This document shows, one piece after another, positions 48,268-57,769 of a stretch of 64,000 nt of DNA; position 1 is the first letter of the stretch; the number at the start of each line of letters is the position of its first letter. The DNA is taken from NCBI GenBank assembly GCA_958295845.1, contig OY282376.1, positions 1,935,022 through 1,999,021 on the forward strand. The letters are read 5' to 3'. The stretch is from Caldilineaceae bacterium (GTDB lineage Bacteria; Chloroflexota; Anaerolineae; Caldilineales; Caldilineaceae). Both the position numbers and the translations under genes were made by a program. The notes beneath the pieces are model-generated. The model did no database searches. It saw only the letters and a list, made by a program, of their open reading frames with translations, and was not told the DNA's origin.

Positions 48268-48750
48268 CTAGGAAAATATGTTTTCTAGTGCCACGCTGAC
48301 GCCCAGCGTCGGATCGATAACATTACCTTCAACAAACACTTGCGGTTCCATATCCGGCGTGAATACGGCTACCTGCTTCAGAGGAGGCTGTACCAACCAT
48401 ACCGATTTGATCCCGAATCGGAAGTAGGTCTCTATCTTAGGGATGATTTCATTGACGCTCAGAGAAGGAGACAATATCTCGACGACCGCGATCGGGGGGT
48501 CCGACGCGCGCACCTCATCGTGCAGCCAGTCCTGATCGCGGAAATGGCAAATGGAGAGATCAGGCGTTGCCGACGGCTCCGTAGCAAGCGACAGTTCCCC
48601 TCCAACGAGAAATCTGTCCCCGCAGGCTTCATGAAGAGCGAACTGCAGCTGTGACTGAACATAGTAGTGATTGAAACTTGGCATGGGTTTCCCACGTTCC
48701 TGCTCGTACTTCTCCAAGTAGGTTGTTTCCGACGGAAGCATTGTAGTCAT
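48268..48750 (-). CDS. Uma2 family putative endonuclease inside the inositol cluster
   Basis: 160 residues, shorter and diverged from the member at 15305. [48 protein letters not shown] and [19 protein letters not shown] are the Uma2 blocks, with D of TPDL and E of VVEIL as likely catalytic residues. An inositol role is unlikely. Its place between iolD and mmsA, 14 bases before mmsA, suggests insertion into an existing operon. ATG 48750 is preceded by GAGGAG. Two hairpin-forming elements lie in the 157-base gap to iolD. Confidence 0.8.
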   Translation of the reverse strand: MTTMLPSETTYLEKYEQERGKPMPSFNHYYVQSQLQFALHEACGDRFLVGGELSLATEPSATPDLSICHFRDQDWLHDEVRASDPPIAVVEILSPSLSVNEIIPKIETYFRFGIKSVWLVQPPLKQVAVFTPDMEPQVFVEGNVIDPTLGVSVALENIFS

Positions 48751-48876
48751 TGAACGACTCCTCCGAACAAGAAATGGGCATCCCGACTACACTGACCTAA
48801 CCCTAGTGTAGACCCAAACCAACGGCTTAGAGCCGGCCTGCTCTTCACCCCAAGGGCAGGCCAAACATCAAATTGC

Positions 48877-48903
48877 GACACTTACACTTAGCGCTCAAGT
48901 GTC
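48877..48903 (-). terminator. Possible hairpin after iolD
   Basis: GACACTT (48877-48883) pairs with AAGTGTC (48897-48903), a 7-bp stem with a 13-base loop. On the minus strand it follows the iolD stop directly and is followed by GCAATTTGATGTTT, a weak U-tract. It could partly terminate the upstream segment or stabilise its mRNA end. Confidence 0.35.
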
Positions 48904-48907
48904 AGCC

Positions 48908-50821
48908 TCATATATAAAACCGCTCCTGCGTGCGCATCTCCTCCCACTCCTCGCGCGCCGCATTGACCGAATCCAGCTCACTCACCTCAGCTACCGGCAC
49001 ATCCCACCAGCTGTAGCCCTGAACGCCCAGATAGCGATCGTCCGGCACGTAAATGACTGTGGTTCTGTCGACCGCTTTGGCATCCTGCAACGCCTGAACG
49101 ACGTCGCCCACGCTTTGGCACCTGATGACATGACAGCCCAGGCTTTCGGCGTTTGTCGCCAGGTCCACTGGCAGCGGATTCACATCATACCCGGGTTCGT
49201 CAGTCGGCAGCCCGTTGAAAGATTCGCCGTTTCGATGGGTCGCTTCGACCTGACCGGGATAAATATAACGCGTCCCGAATCCCTCCTGGCCTAACGAGCG
49301 GCTGAGAGACCCGATAGAACGGAACCCGGTGTTGTCCATCAATATAACGGTGAGTTTGTACCCCTCCTGTATCGAAGTGATCAGGTCAGAGTTCATCATC
49401 AGATAGCTACCGTCGCCGACCATGACGTAGACTTCTCGCTCCGGCTCCGCCATCTTGATGCCCAGCCCGCCCGCAATTTCATAGCCCATGCAGGAGTAAC
49501 CGTACTCAAGGTGGTACTGTTTGCTGTGACGCGCCCGCCACAGCTTGTGCATGTCCCCGGGCAGGCTGCCCGCCGCACACACCATCACCGCTTCCGGGTC
49601 GCCTTGGTCGTTTACAGCGCCAATAAGCGCACCCTGGTAAGGCAGTCCGCTCTCCGCCTCGTGCAGGTCATAGTTGCGCTGCACCTCCGCTTCCCACTCG
49701 TCATGCAGCCTCTGCGCCTGCGCAACACTTTCGTCGTCGTTGCGGTAGCCCGTCAACAGTTCGCTCAACTCCTCCAACGTGACCCGCGCATCGCCCACCA
49801 GCGGCACCGCGCAATGCTTGTACGCGTCGAACTCCGCAACGTTGATGTTCACGAACTGAACGGCGGGGTGCTTGAACGCAGTCTTGCTGGAAGTTGTGAA
49901 ATCGCTGTAGCGCGTCCCGATCCCGATCACCACGTCGGCTTCGTCGGCCACCTGTTCCGCCGCAAATGTACCCGTCGCGCCCGCCGCCCCCAACTGCAAG
50001 GGGTGGTCGTAAGGCAGACTGCCCTTGCCGGCCATCGTCTCCGCAACGGGAACGCCAAAACGGTCCACAAACGCCCGCAACGCGGCAGTTGCCTCGCTGT
50101 AAAGCACGCCGCCGCCCGCGATGATCAGTGGCTTCTTCGCAGCTCGGATCGCCGCCGCCGCCCGCTGCAGCGCCCCCGAATCAGGTCGGTTACGCGGCAC
50201 GTTCCACACCCGCTTCCCGAAAAGCGCCGTCGGATAGTCGTAAGCTTCGGTCTGCACGTCCTGCGGAATCGAGAGTGTAACCGCGCCCGTGTCCGCCGGG
50301 CTCGTCAGCACCCGCATCGACTCGATCAACGAAGTGGTCAACTGATCTGGTCGGTTGATCCTGTCCCAATACCTGCTGACAGGTTTGAAACAGTCATTGA
50401 CCGAAATGTCCTGGCTGTGCTCCGACTCCAGCTGCTGCAATACCGGCGCGACATTGCGGCGCGCGAATATATCCCCCGGCAGGAGAAGCACAGGCAACCG
50501 GTTGATCGTCGCCGTTGCCGCACCTGTAATCATATTGCTCGCGCCGGGCCCGATCGAACTCGTACACGCAAGCGTGCGCATCCGGTTCGTGTGCTTGGCA
50601 TATGCTGCCGCCGTATGCACCATCGCCTGCTCGTTCCGCGTCTGATAATAGCGAAAGTCCGGATACTGCTGCAACGCCTGGCCCATGCCGGCTATGTTTC
50701 CGTGGCCGAAAATCCCAAAACAACCGCCAAAGAAGGGCTGTTCCACGCCATCCCGTTCACTGTACTGGTTCTTCAAAAACCGCACGATAGCCTGTGCCAT
50801 GGTCAATCGTTCTGTATTCAT
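48908..50821 (-). CDS. iolD: 3D-(3,5/4)-trihydroxycyclohexane-1,2-dione hydrolase
   Basis: This ThDP enzyme opens the ring of the trione made by IolE, giving 5-deoxyglucuronate. 637 residues from ATG 50821 (MNTERLTMAQAIVRFLKNQY), nine bases after GAGGAA. The FGGCFGIFGHGNIAG start is an IolD signature. The activating Glu is in YYQTRNEQAMVHTAAAYA. The ThDP-pyrophosphate motif is VMVGDGSYLMMNSDL to LMDNTGF, and GYSCMGYEIAGGLG precedes it. It follows the dehydrogenase paralogue by 75 bases in the cluster. Confidence 0.95.
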   Translation of the reverse strand: MNTERLTMAQAIVRFLKNQYSERDGVEQPFFGGCFGIFGHGNIAGMGQALQQYPDFRYYQTRNEQAMVHTAAAYAKHTNRMRTLACTSSIGPGASNMITGAATATINRLPVLLLPGDIFARRNVAPVLQQLESEHSQDISVNDCFKPVSRYWDRINRPDQLTTSLIESMRVLTSPADTGAVTLSIPQDVQTEAYDYPTALFGKRVWNVPRNRPDSGALQRAAAAIRAAKKPLIIAGGGVLYSEATAALRAFVDRFGVPVAETMAGKGSLPYDHPLQLGAAGATGTFAAEQVADEADVVIGIGTRYSDFTTSSKTAFKHPAVQFVNINVAEFDAYKHCAVPLVGDARVTLEELSELLTGYRNDDESVAQAQRLHDEWEAEVQRNYDLHEAESGLPYQGALIGAVNDQGDPEAVMVCAAGSLPGDMHKLWRARHSKQYHLEYGYSCMGYEIAGGLGIKMAEPEREVYVMVGDGSYLMMNSDLITSIQEGYKLTVILMDNTGFRSIGSLSRSLGQEGFGTRYIYPGQVEATHRNGESFNGLPTDEPGYDVNPLPVDLATNAESLGCHVIRCQSVGDVVQALQDAKAVDRTTVIYVPDDRYLGVQGYSWWDVPVAEVSELDSVNAAREEWEEMRTQERFYI

Positions 50822-50896
50822 CGGTTTCCTCACTTCTCCTACAGATTCCGGAATCTTGAAGCGGCTGCCTTGCAAGCCCGATCTGTGCCGCGGCAA

Positions 50897-51907
50897 CTAC
50901 CCGTATATCGATGGCTTCTCCGGCAAACTGACGGCGACCGGCCGCGATTCCCGACCCGACGCAATGCAGGCGTCGGCCACGAGTATCGACACATAGCCAT
51001 CCCACGCGCTCGGTCCCGCCGCCTCGCCGTCCAGTACCGACTGTACCCACGCCTGGGCCTCATTAATATAGGCCGCGCTGAATCGCTGCAGCCAGTCCTC
51101 CTCTACCCACTGGCCGCTCGCATTGCTGTGACGCACGACCGGGCTTTGTAGAGGACTCGAATGCACTACGCCAGTTTCGCCAGTGATACTCACCTCGATC
51201 TCGTAACCGTATCCAGCATCCGCGTTACATTCCAGCCCGCCCAGCGCACCGCTCGCAAACTGCAATTGGACCATGACATAGCGCGCGCTGTCCGGACGGT
51301 CTGACGAGAAGGGGATATGCGAAGTATGGACGCCTACGATCTCGTCCCCCATCATCCAACGCGCTGAGTGAATGTCGTGAATGAGAGAACCCGTTATGAC
51401 ATCGTCAAGGGAGGGCGCCCAGCCGTCCGAGGAGTTGATGTGGACGCTACGAAAAACCAGTGCTTTTCCCTGCGCTCCGTTGTCGCTTACCCGCTTCACG
51501 GCAATGTGCGCCGGGTCATACTGCCTCATCAGGCCGACCTGCACGAGCCGTCGACCGCCACTGACCTCGGCATCGACAACCTCCGCCGCTTCGTCGCCCC
51601 CGGTCGCCAGAGGCTTCTCGCAAAGCACAGGCTTTCCGGCAGCAATGCATTCCCTCGTCAACTCGGCATGGAATCGGTTCGGCGCCGCGATCACCACTGC
51701 CTCGACCTCCGGCGCCGCGATGAGTTGCTCGGCGTCAGTGTAAATCTGCGCGCCGCCGCACCTCGCCGCAATCTCATTGGCGCGGGCCGAATCCACATCC
51801 ATGATTGCCGTGACGTCAGCCGCCGCGACAAGGTAAGTCAGATTCGACGCGTGCCGGCCTCCCATTCCGCCGGTTCCTACAACGCCGACGTTAACTCTTC
51901 GGCTCAC
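50897..51907 (-). CDS. Inositol 2-dehydrogenase-like Gfo/Idh/MocA protein
   Basis: 336 residues with NVGVVGTGGMGGRHASNL, VLCEKPLATGG and GSLIHDIHSARWMMGDE, where Asp and His sit as in IolG. The EKP motif and the C-terminal VSITGETGVVHSS are typical. It may be the second inositol or scyllo-inositol dehydrogenase (IolX/IolW-type) of the cluster; the exact isomer and NAD(P) preference cannot be read. It is directly upstream of iolD. Confidence 0.78.
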   Translation of the reverse strand: MSRRVNVGVVGTGGMGGRHASNLTYLVAAADVTAIMDVDSARANEIAARCGGAQIYTDAEQLIAAPEVEAVVIAAPNRFHAELTRECIAAGKPVLCEKPLATGGDEAAEVVDAEVSGGRRLVQVGLMRQYDPAHIAVKRVSDNGAQGKALVFRSVHINSSDGWAPSLDDVITGSLIHDIHSARWMMGDEIVGVHTSHIPFSSDRPDSARYVMVQLQFASGALGGLECNADAGYGYEIEVSITGETGVVHSSPLQSPVVRHSNASGQWVEEDWLQRFSAAYINEAQAWVQSVLDGEAAGPSAWDGYVSILVADACIASGRESRPVAVSLPEKPSIYG

Positions 51908-51955
51908 ACCTTACCCCTTGTTTGATTGTTCACTTTTCAAGTGCTCCCGCATACT

Positions 51956-52813
51956 TTATTGCCATGCGCTGTCGTCAGCGCCAATGCTCCAATAGGGGTC
52001 ATCCAACGGCGGCGGCTTCGATACCGGTCCTGCCCCCCGAACCGACTGGTCGAAGTCGATCAAACTGCCCGTCATCATCCCCGACTCATCCGACGCCAGA
52101 AAAGCAATCGACCGCGCCACCTCATCCGTCTTGAGCAAGCGTCCGAACGGTTGCTCAGATTCCGCCTTCTCCAACCAGTCCTCTCCGTCGGAATGGAAAG
52201 TGCGTTGTATGAAATCTTCCGCCGGCGAATCCATCCAGCCCACGGCTATCGCGTTTGCGCGGATCCTGTAACGCATCACCGCGAAAGCCACATTCTTTGT
52301 CATAGCGTTCAGCGCGCTCTTGGAGGCCGTATATGGAAGCAAAAACTGCTCGCTGCCAAATGAAGCCACACTGGAGATATTGACGATCGATCCGCCGTTT
52401 CCCTCACGCCGCATCAACTTGCAAGCATCCTGCATCAGAAGAAGCGGCGCTCTTGAATTGACCGCGATGATCCTGTCAAAAAGCTCAGGCGTCGTATCCC
52501 ATATATTTCCTCGTACAGTGAGAGCCGCGCAGTTAACCAGCACGTGAACCGCCCCAAAATTCTCGTCAGCCGCGGTGACGACAGCGCGGCACGCATCAAC
52601 GTTAGCCAGATCTGCCTCTACGAAATGGGCCTTGCAACCGCCCGCCCGCAAGTCCGCCGCCACCGCATTGCCCCTGTCAGCATTCCGGCCACTGACGATT
52701 ATCCCCGCCGCGTCTCGTTCTGCAAATAGCCGCACGGCAGCCTCACCAAGCCCTTGTGTACTGCCTGTAACAACCGCGAACTTGCCACGCAGAGAACTTG
52801 GATCTGTAGTCAT
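51956..52813 (-). CDS. Short-chain dehydrogenase/reductase
   Basis: 285 residues from ATG 52813, eight bases after AGGTGA; GTG 52825 is an alternative. The classical SDR parts are [18 protein letters not shown] (TGxxxGxG), NCAALT in place of NNAG, the catalytic Ser of [10 protein letters not shown] and [11 protein letters not shown] (YxxxK). Context suggests oxidation of an inositol, inosose or another polyol, but the family is broad. It is 48 bases before the dehydrogenase paralogue, downstream of iolE in the cluster. Confidence 0.8.
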   Translation of the reverse strand: MTTDPSSLRGKFAVVTGSTQGLGEAAVRLFAERDAAGIIVSGRNADRGNAVAADLRAGGCKAHFVEADLANVDACRAVVTAADENFGAVHVLVNCAALTVRGNIWDTTPELFDRIIAVNSRAPLLLMQDACKLMRREGNGGSIVNISSVASFGSEQFLLPYTASKSALNAMTKNVAFAVMRYRIRANAIAVGWMDSPAEDFIQRTFHSDGEDWLEKAESEQPFGRLLKTDEVARSIAFLASDESGMMTGSLIDFDQSVRGAGPVSKPPPLDDPYWSIGADDSAWQ

Positions 52814-52915
52814 TACTGAATTCACCTGTCTATGTCGTTGACACCTGCTAATAGTAGTACCGAGTGTCCAAAAGGGCCCGCTGAAATACTCTTAGTGAAT
52901 CTCCAGGAACCCCGG

Positions 52916-53815
52916 TTACCAATTGAGCTCATTCCCCAAAAACGCGCGGTTTCGCTTGGCACTGGCCAGCGCATCGATCCCCATTTCGGGCAGAATATCC
53001 TGTTCAACCGTGCCCCACCCATCGAACCCTACCTCGTGCAGGATCCGGTTGATGCCATGCCAGTCAACTGTCCCCCGACCTAGCTCAGGGAACACCCCGG
53101 AGCTGACGCCGTCATAATAGTCTCCGCCGCGCCCGATCACTTCTTCGCGGACTTCCCCATTGCACTCTTTGATGTGCAAATACCACGCTCGATCTCGCCA
53201 CTTGTCAAGCACAGCAACCGGGTCGCCGCCACCGTACGCAATGTGCGCCATGTCAAAACAGAGGCCGACCAGCTCGGGGTCGGTACGCTCCAGAAGCGCG
53301 TCAATTTCGAAATCGGTCTCCAAGTAGCCGCCCACATGCGGATGCGCCGCGCTCTTCATGCCGAACTCCTCGTAGACAACCCTGGCAAAAGCATCGACGT
53401 TTTTGGCAGCCCGGTCCCACTCCGCATCGCCGAGCGAGTCCTCGCGCCGTATCCGGCCTGCGCGCGCCGCCCGATTGTCCTCCACAAAGAGTACGTCCGA
53501 CAATACAATATACTGACAGCCCATCGCCGAAAGCACTTGCGCCGTCTCCAGCGCCTCGCGGTAGACCGTTTCGTCCTCTTTGCCGGCCAGGAAGTTAAAG
53601 ATGGTGAAAGCCGACGTCAACGTCAACCCGCGCCCCTCCAAGTCATCTCGAAGCTTCGGAATATCGAAAGGCAAGTAGCCGTATGGCCCCAACTCGGTGC
53701 CCAAATAACCAGCCTCCTGAATCTCATCAAGAACCTGGCTGTAGGGAGGAACATTCGGCGTGTCCTTCATCAGGACGCCCCACGACACAGGGGCAGTCGC
53801 TATTCGTACTTGCAT
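52916..53815 (-). CDS. iolE: Inosose dehydratase
   Basis: Removes water from scyllo-inosose to form the trihydroxycyclohexane dione used by IolD. A 299-residue xylose-isomerase-like TIM barrel beginning MQVRIATAPVSWGVLMKD, an IolE hallmark. Metal-binding blocks are GTELGPYGY, KSAAHPHVGGY, GLCFDMAHIAYGG and HIKECNGE, and the end has GWGTVEQDIL. AGGAAT lies six bases before ATG 53815. A 184-base gap to iolC upstream contains a TATATA box (about 53862-53867) that could start an internal transcript. Confidence 0.92.
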   Translation of the reverse strand: MQVRIATAPVSWGVLMKDTPNVPPYSQVLDEIQEAGYLGTELGPYGYLPFDIPKLRDDLEGRGLTLTSAFTIFNFLAGKEDETVYREALETAQVLSAMGCQYIVLSDVLFVEDNRAARAGRIRREDSLGDAEWDRAAKNVDAFARVVYEEFGMKSAAHPHVGGYLETDFEIDALLERTDPELVGLCFDMAHIAYGGGDPVAVLDKWRDRAWYLHIKECNGEVREEVIGRGGDYYDGVSSGVFPELGRGTVDWHGINRILHEVGFDGWGTVEQDILPEMGIDALASAKRNRAFLGNELNW

Positions 53816-53999
53816 AGTGGATTCCTGGAATTTCCTTGTCGAAGTACAGTTTGTTGTTAGTCAGTGTATATATCTGGCAGCTGCTTAATCCGCTTTCTGC
53901 CCCCTGCCCTGCAGGCTCACTCTTGAACTCGAATACTGCAGAACAGTCGATTTCTGGAGAACCTGAATGGCATCCTTAGACTGCCACACAGCACGACCC

Positions 54000-55025
54000 C
54001 TAGAACCCGCCCCGCTCCTCAACAAAAGCCATCACCTCATCGTAAGTGGGCATGAAGTTCGCGCAACCGTGCGCGAGCACCACAATCGCCCCGCACGCGT
54101 TGCCCAACCGCGCCGATCGCTGCCAGCCCCAGTCATTGACGAATCCATAGATAAATCCTGCGCCAAAAGCGTCGCCGGCGCCAAGAATATTGTAAATCTC
54201 AACCGGAAAACCAGGAGCCTCTAGAACTTCGCCACCAGCCAAATGCACTCTTGAACCCAGCGCGCCTACCTTCTCGACCACCGCTTGCGGTCCCAACTCA
54301 AGAAGCCAGCTAATGGCTTCCTGCACATCGCCTTCAACTTTGGCATCAGAAACCTGCGAATGGGTCAAGGACATCTGACTGGCATCGCTGAGCACCGCTG
54401 CATTGATCTCATCATTCGTGCCAATGACCACGTCTACATTGGGCAGAACGGAACGAGCCACGACGCCAAATGCCCGCGGGTCATGCCACTGGTCCGGCCG
54501 AAAATCGAGGTCGAAAATGACGGTGGTCCCCACCTGTTGCGAATACTCCGCGCCAAACATCGTCGAGCTGCGGCTCGGCTCCTTGCTCAGATTCGTTCCG
54601 GCGAACTGAAACACCTTCGCATCGGCGACAGGCGAAGCCAGAACGTCGTCAATCGTCAACTCAATATCTGCGCAGTTTTCCCGGTAGTAGACCAGCGGAA
54701 ATCGGTCCGGCGGCTCGATTCCGAGCACGACCGCGCTCGTACGGTGACCCGGCTTGCGCGGGCTGAAGCTGAAATCGACGCCCTCCTTCTCCAGAAAGTC
54801 GGCGATGAAATCCCCCACCGGGTCCTCACCCAGTCCGGTAACGAGCGCCGTCTTCAGGCCTAAGCGCGCGCCGCCAACACTGATATTTGTCGGAGAGCCG
54901 CCTACATAGGCGGCAAAGCTTCCGATCTCCGCAAACGGCGCGCCAACGTCGTTACTGTACAGGTCAATTGAGGAACGCCCCATATGCAGAGAGTCATAAC
55001 TTCTCGCTTCGTTTTCAGATGTCAT
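54000..55025 (-). CDS. iolC: 5-Dehydro-2-deoxygluconokinase
   Basis: A PfkB-family kinase that phosphorylates 2-deoxy-5-keto-D-gluconate at O6. The 341 residues contain LHMGRSSIDLYSNDVGAPF, the sugar-binding YVGGSPTNISVGGARLG, VEKVGALGSRV and the catalytic-base NILGAGDAFGAGFIYG. Unlike many IolC proteins it lacks the C-terminal DUF2090 aldolase-like domain. This matters because no IolJ aldolase is encoded nearby. AGGAAATC is the likely ribosome binding site. Confidence 0.94.
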   Translation of the reverse strand: MTSENEARSYDSLHMGRSSIDLYSNDVGAPFAEIGSFAAYVGGSPTNISVGGARLGLKTALVTGLGEDPVGDFIADFLEKEGVDFSFSPRKPGHRTSAVVLGIEPPDRFPLVYYRENCADIELTIDDVLASPVADAKVFQFAGTNLSKEPSRSSTMFGAEYSQQVGTTVIFDLDFRPDQWHDPRAFGVVARSVLPNVDVVIGTNDEINAAVLSDASQMSLTHSQVSDAKVEGDVQEAISWLLELGPQAVVEKVGALGSRVHLAGGEVLEAPGFPVEIYNILGAGDAFGAGFIYGFVNDWGWQRSARLGNACGAIVVLAHGCANFMPTYDEVMAFVEERGGF

Positions 55026-55096
55026 GTTCCTGATTTCCTGTGGGAGTATGCGATGTCGACGTAAACAAACTGAAATTCCGCGCCCTCGGGCTGATT

Positions 55097-55984
55097 TCAG
55101 TATAGCGGCAGACGTTCATCAACCCCTGAATACTTCTCCTTTACCCACGCGAAATTGGGATCCTCCTGGTTGGCCAGGCTCTGCGCGCTGCCCGCCAGCA
55201 CATTCAGATAGTATGTCATGTAACCAGGCATACTCACCACAGGATGGTACCCCTCCGGCACCAGCACAGCCTCATTGTGGCCGACCCGCACCAGTGCATC
55301 TATCGGATTTCCTGCAGCGTGCATCGGCGAGTTCTCGTCCGTATATACCCTCTGGTAGGCAAATCCCTCTGGCCGGTCAATATGATAAAAGTAGACCTCC
55401 TCCAGATCCGCCTCGACCAGCGTCCCCGATTCGTCCTCAATGTGAACGTCGTGCTTGTGCGGCGGATAGCTGCTCCAGTTGCCGCTCGGCGTGTAGACTT
55501 CAACCAGTACGATCCTGTGGACCGGCGAGCCGGGCGGCAGCAGGTCATTGATCTGGCGGCTGACGTTGTCTCCCCCGCGAACACTGATATCAACGTCCTC
55601 CGGCCGGATCAGCCACGGCTCGTGATCCGCAGTCGTCGGCACCCACGTAACTGCAAACTCACCCGCCGCCTCCGCTGTTACCGTCAAGCTGGTCTGCCGC
55701 GGTAGATAAAGTGCGTGGGCCCCGCCTGCGAAAACATTCGCCCGCCCGCCAATCCCGGCCCAGGAACCTCTGCTACTGTCTACACGGTACCGTCCGCTCA
55801 AATTAACAAATGCAAACTCATTTTCGCCAGTGTCAAACGACCAGCTCCCGCCGTCTCCCAGCCGCCTTGCCTGAAAGGAAATATACTCCCAACCGGCCCC
55901 TTCCGGCGTAACTGACAGGATCAACTCCGGGTCATGGCCGTCGTTCACCTCTCTTACGAGTACGTTGTCTGCCGTGTATTGCAT
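55097..55984 (-). CDS. iolB: 5-Deoxy-glucuronate isomerase
   Basis: Converts 5-deoxyglucuronate to 2-deoxy-5-keto-gluconate. The KduI/IolB cupin fold is visible in 295 residues: EYISFQARRLGDGGSW, FVNLSGRYRVDSSRGSW, the metal site SSYPPHKHDVHIED, and EVYFYHIDRPEGFAYQRVYTD. The C-terminus has VVSMPGYMTYYLNVLAG. It is the first gene of the inositol cluster; the DinB-like gene upstream ends 53 bases before its start, and no promoter stands out in that gap. Confidence 0.94.
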   Translation of the reverse strand: MQYTADNVLVREVNDGHDPELILSVTPEGAGWEYISFQARRLGDGGSWSFDTGENEFAFVNLSGRYRVDSSRGSWAGIGGRANVFAGGAHALYLPRQTSLTVTAEAAGEFAVTWVPTTADHEPWLIRPEDVDISVRGGDNVSRQINDLLPPGSPVHRIVLVEVYTPSGNWSSYPPHKHDVHIEDESGTLVEADLEEVYFYHIDRPEGFAYQRVYTDENSPMHAAGNPIDALVRVGHNEAVLVPEGYHPVVSMPGYMTYYLNVLAGSAQSLANQEDPNFAWVKEKYSGVDERLPLY

Positions 55985-56037
55985 TCTCGTCTTCTTTCTT
56001 CAGTTCGTATGCAATGGTCGACCAAAAGATACCTCGG

Positions 56038-56535
56038 TTACGCTTTCCTCCTCATGGCAAAGCGACCAAAATCGAGCGGCTCCGTTGGATGCCCCAACTG
56101 TGCCAATACAGGAGTCATCTGACTGCGGTGTTCGGTGGCGTGATTGAATACGTGGCGCAGCACGTCCTCAACCCTCAGCTCATATTCGGTGCCTTCGATG
56201 TTGCGGTACTGGAGAGAATCATCAAACCTGCAATCCGTCAATGAGCCCAAAAAACTTTCCCATGCCTCCCACAAAGGATCCCACGCAGCCCGAAGTTCGG
56301 CGAAAGAGGAAAACGCAGAAGCCCCGGGCAAGACCGAAGGGCTCGATCCCTCCAATCGTTGCAGCCACACCTGCTCAGCACCGTAACCGTGAGCAGTCAA
56401 GCCATGAAGCGACTCCCAGAAAAAGGGTCGTTCCTCGAAGTACGCCTCTTCCGAGAGCGCCTCCAAGCTGGGAAAGACGCGCCGCCAGGCCCATTTGTTG
56501 TATTCAAAAAGCCTGTTTACCGAATGAACAGCCAT
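56038..56535 (-). CDS. DinB-like metal-dependent four-helix protein (copy 1)
   Basis: 165 residues from ATG 56535, eight bases after AAGGGA and matching the start of copy 2 (MxVxSxxRLFxYN). DinB/YfiT proteins are four-helix bundles with a three-His metal site used in thiol or nucleophile transfer reactions. Candidate ligands are the His of SLHGLTAHGYGAEQVW and both His of HVFNHATEHRSQMTP. It is about half identical to copy 2 at 57069, including QMTPVLAQLGHPTEPLDF near the end. The partner kinase remnant lies upstream at 56801. Confidence 0.78.
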   Translation of the reverse strand: MAVHSVNRLFEYNKWAWRRVFPSLEALSEEAYFEERPFFWESLHGLTAHGYGAEQVWLQRLEGSSPSVLPGASAFSSFAELRAAWDPLWEAWESFLGSLTDCRFDDSLQYRNIEGTEYELRVEDVLRHVFNHATEHRSQMTPVLAQLGHPTEPLDFGRFAMRRKA

Positions 56536-56800
56536 CTGTGTCATCCCTTCAGAGCATGATTGCGAGTCGCGCTTGGGTGCAGCGACACTGCACAGTTACG
56601 CTGATTCATATATCGATAAGTGGGTGGGGCATGGGGCCTGCTTGGCCTGCCTCATTCCCACTTGGCTGGCGCCTGCAGCTTCCACAAGAAAGATATAGCA
56701 CGCACAGGTCGAATTGTCAATCCTTTTTGTGGGATTTGGCATAAGGCTTGACGCCAGACAATATCCGATCTCGACAACTCCGCCAGGAACCTGAGCCTAT

Positions 56801-56978
56801 CTAGACCTCTCGATTCTGCAAGAGATCCACAGTCTGCTGCAGGACGCTTAGCGATGAGGTATTGCTGATGTCGAAGATGCCCTCCGCCTGGCTGCCTGCT
56901 TGTCCAAATCGTTGAATTAATACAGGACTCCCGGGCTCGTTCCAAAGAACTTCGGAATGCCCCGCATAGGCAGCCGTT
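56801..56978 (-). pseudogene. Probable remnant of the P-loop kinase gene (paralogue of 57770-58186)
   Basis: On the minus strand a frame ending at TAG 56801-56803 encodes GSQAEGIFDISNTSSLSV and then LQQTVDLLQN. It aligns without gaps to SHADIVIDTSHLSQEGV and LNQAVDFLRV of the intact gene, about 11 of 25 residues identical. Upstream of this stretch the frame meets a TGA (near 56979), and neither P-loop nor start is visible. Its position before DinB copy 1 mirrors that of the intact kinase before DinB copy 2. The match is short, so this is inference. The rest of the 56536-57068 gap has nothing recognisable. Confidence 0.4.
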
Positions 56979-57068
56979 CAACCTACGTAAGAAGAGTGAT
57001 CACATATAGAAGGAAACGCCGCGCGGCCAAAAGGGCACTAGGCCTTCAAACTTGGGCGTCGAAGCTCA

Positions 57069-57563
57069 CTACTTTTCGGTTATGGTAAAGTAGGAAAAAT
57101 CAAGAGGCTCAGTCGGATGTCCCAATTGGGCCAGCACCGGTGTCATCTGGCTCCTGTGCTCCGTTCCGTGATTCATGACATGGCGCAACACGTCATCCAA
57201 CAAGATGCCGACTTCCTCACCAGCGTCACTCCGATACTGGATAGGGTTGGCCAGCAAGCTCGGTGTCAGCGAATCGAGAAACTCTTGCCACGCAACCCAC
57301 AAAGGTCCCCACGAACTGTGTAATGCCCCCAACGTTGGGAACTCTGCCACCGTCGCCGGTTGCGGCGAGCTCCCATCCCGCGAGCGGAGCAGCCAGTTCC
57401 TCTCAGAACTGAAACCGTGAACAGCCAAGCCATGAAGTGAGTGCCAGAAAAAGGGGCGTTCGGCGAAATACTCCTCTTCCGGGAGCGCCGCCAAACTCGG
57501 GAAAACTCGGTTCCAGGCCCACATGTTGTAGGCGAATAATCTGTCTGCAGATTGTACTGACAT
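57069..57563 (-). CDS. DinB-like metal-dependent four-helix protein (copy 2)
   Basis: 164 residues, paralogue of the copy at 56038. Shared parts are RLFxYNxWAWxRVFPSL, AERPFFWHSLHGLAVHGF and the C-terminal HVMNHGTEHRSQMTPVLA with the conserved histidines. AGAGGA lies eight bases before ATG 57563. The P-loop protein at 57770 is upstream on the same strand, and the pair repeats as kinase remnant plus DinB copy 1 downstream. A role in transferring a small thiol or nucleotide-modified group is possible from the family only. Confidence 0.78.
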   Translation of the reverse strand: MSVQSADRLFAYNMWAWNRVFPSLAALPEEEYFAERPFFWHSLHGLAVHGFSSERNWLLRSRDGSSPQPATVAEFPTLGALHSSWGPLWVAWQEFLDSLTPSLLANPIQYRSDAGEEVGILLDDVLRHVMNHGTEHRSQMTPVLAQLGHPTEPLDFSYFTITEK

Positions 57564-57769
57564 GACCGCGGTCCTCTCAATAGATGGGTTCTGGAATGTA
57601 AACTAATCCGACTCTTCTGCTTCTTCGCATAGGCACGATTCGAACCATTACGTAGGGCAAGCAGGATGCCTCTGCGCCCCGTACTCTCTCGAGCACTAGG
57701 AATGCCGCGTCTACCATGATTACGAGGCCGGCGAAAACGGTTAAGTCAAAAGCCGCGAAAACCCTCCTG

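Noticed and set aside
46496..48271. Very long open frame on the plus strand (591 codons)
   Set aside because: It is antisense to mmsA and a dehydrogenase gene, is rich in Arg and His as expected from a GC-rich shadow, and has no domain. The minus-strand genes are unmistakable.
49511..51151. Long plus-strand open frame (546 codons)
   Set aside because: Antisense shadow of iolD and its neighbour, Arg/His-rich, without family motifs.
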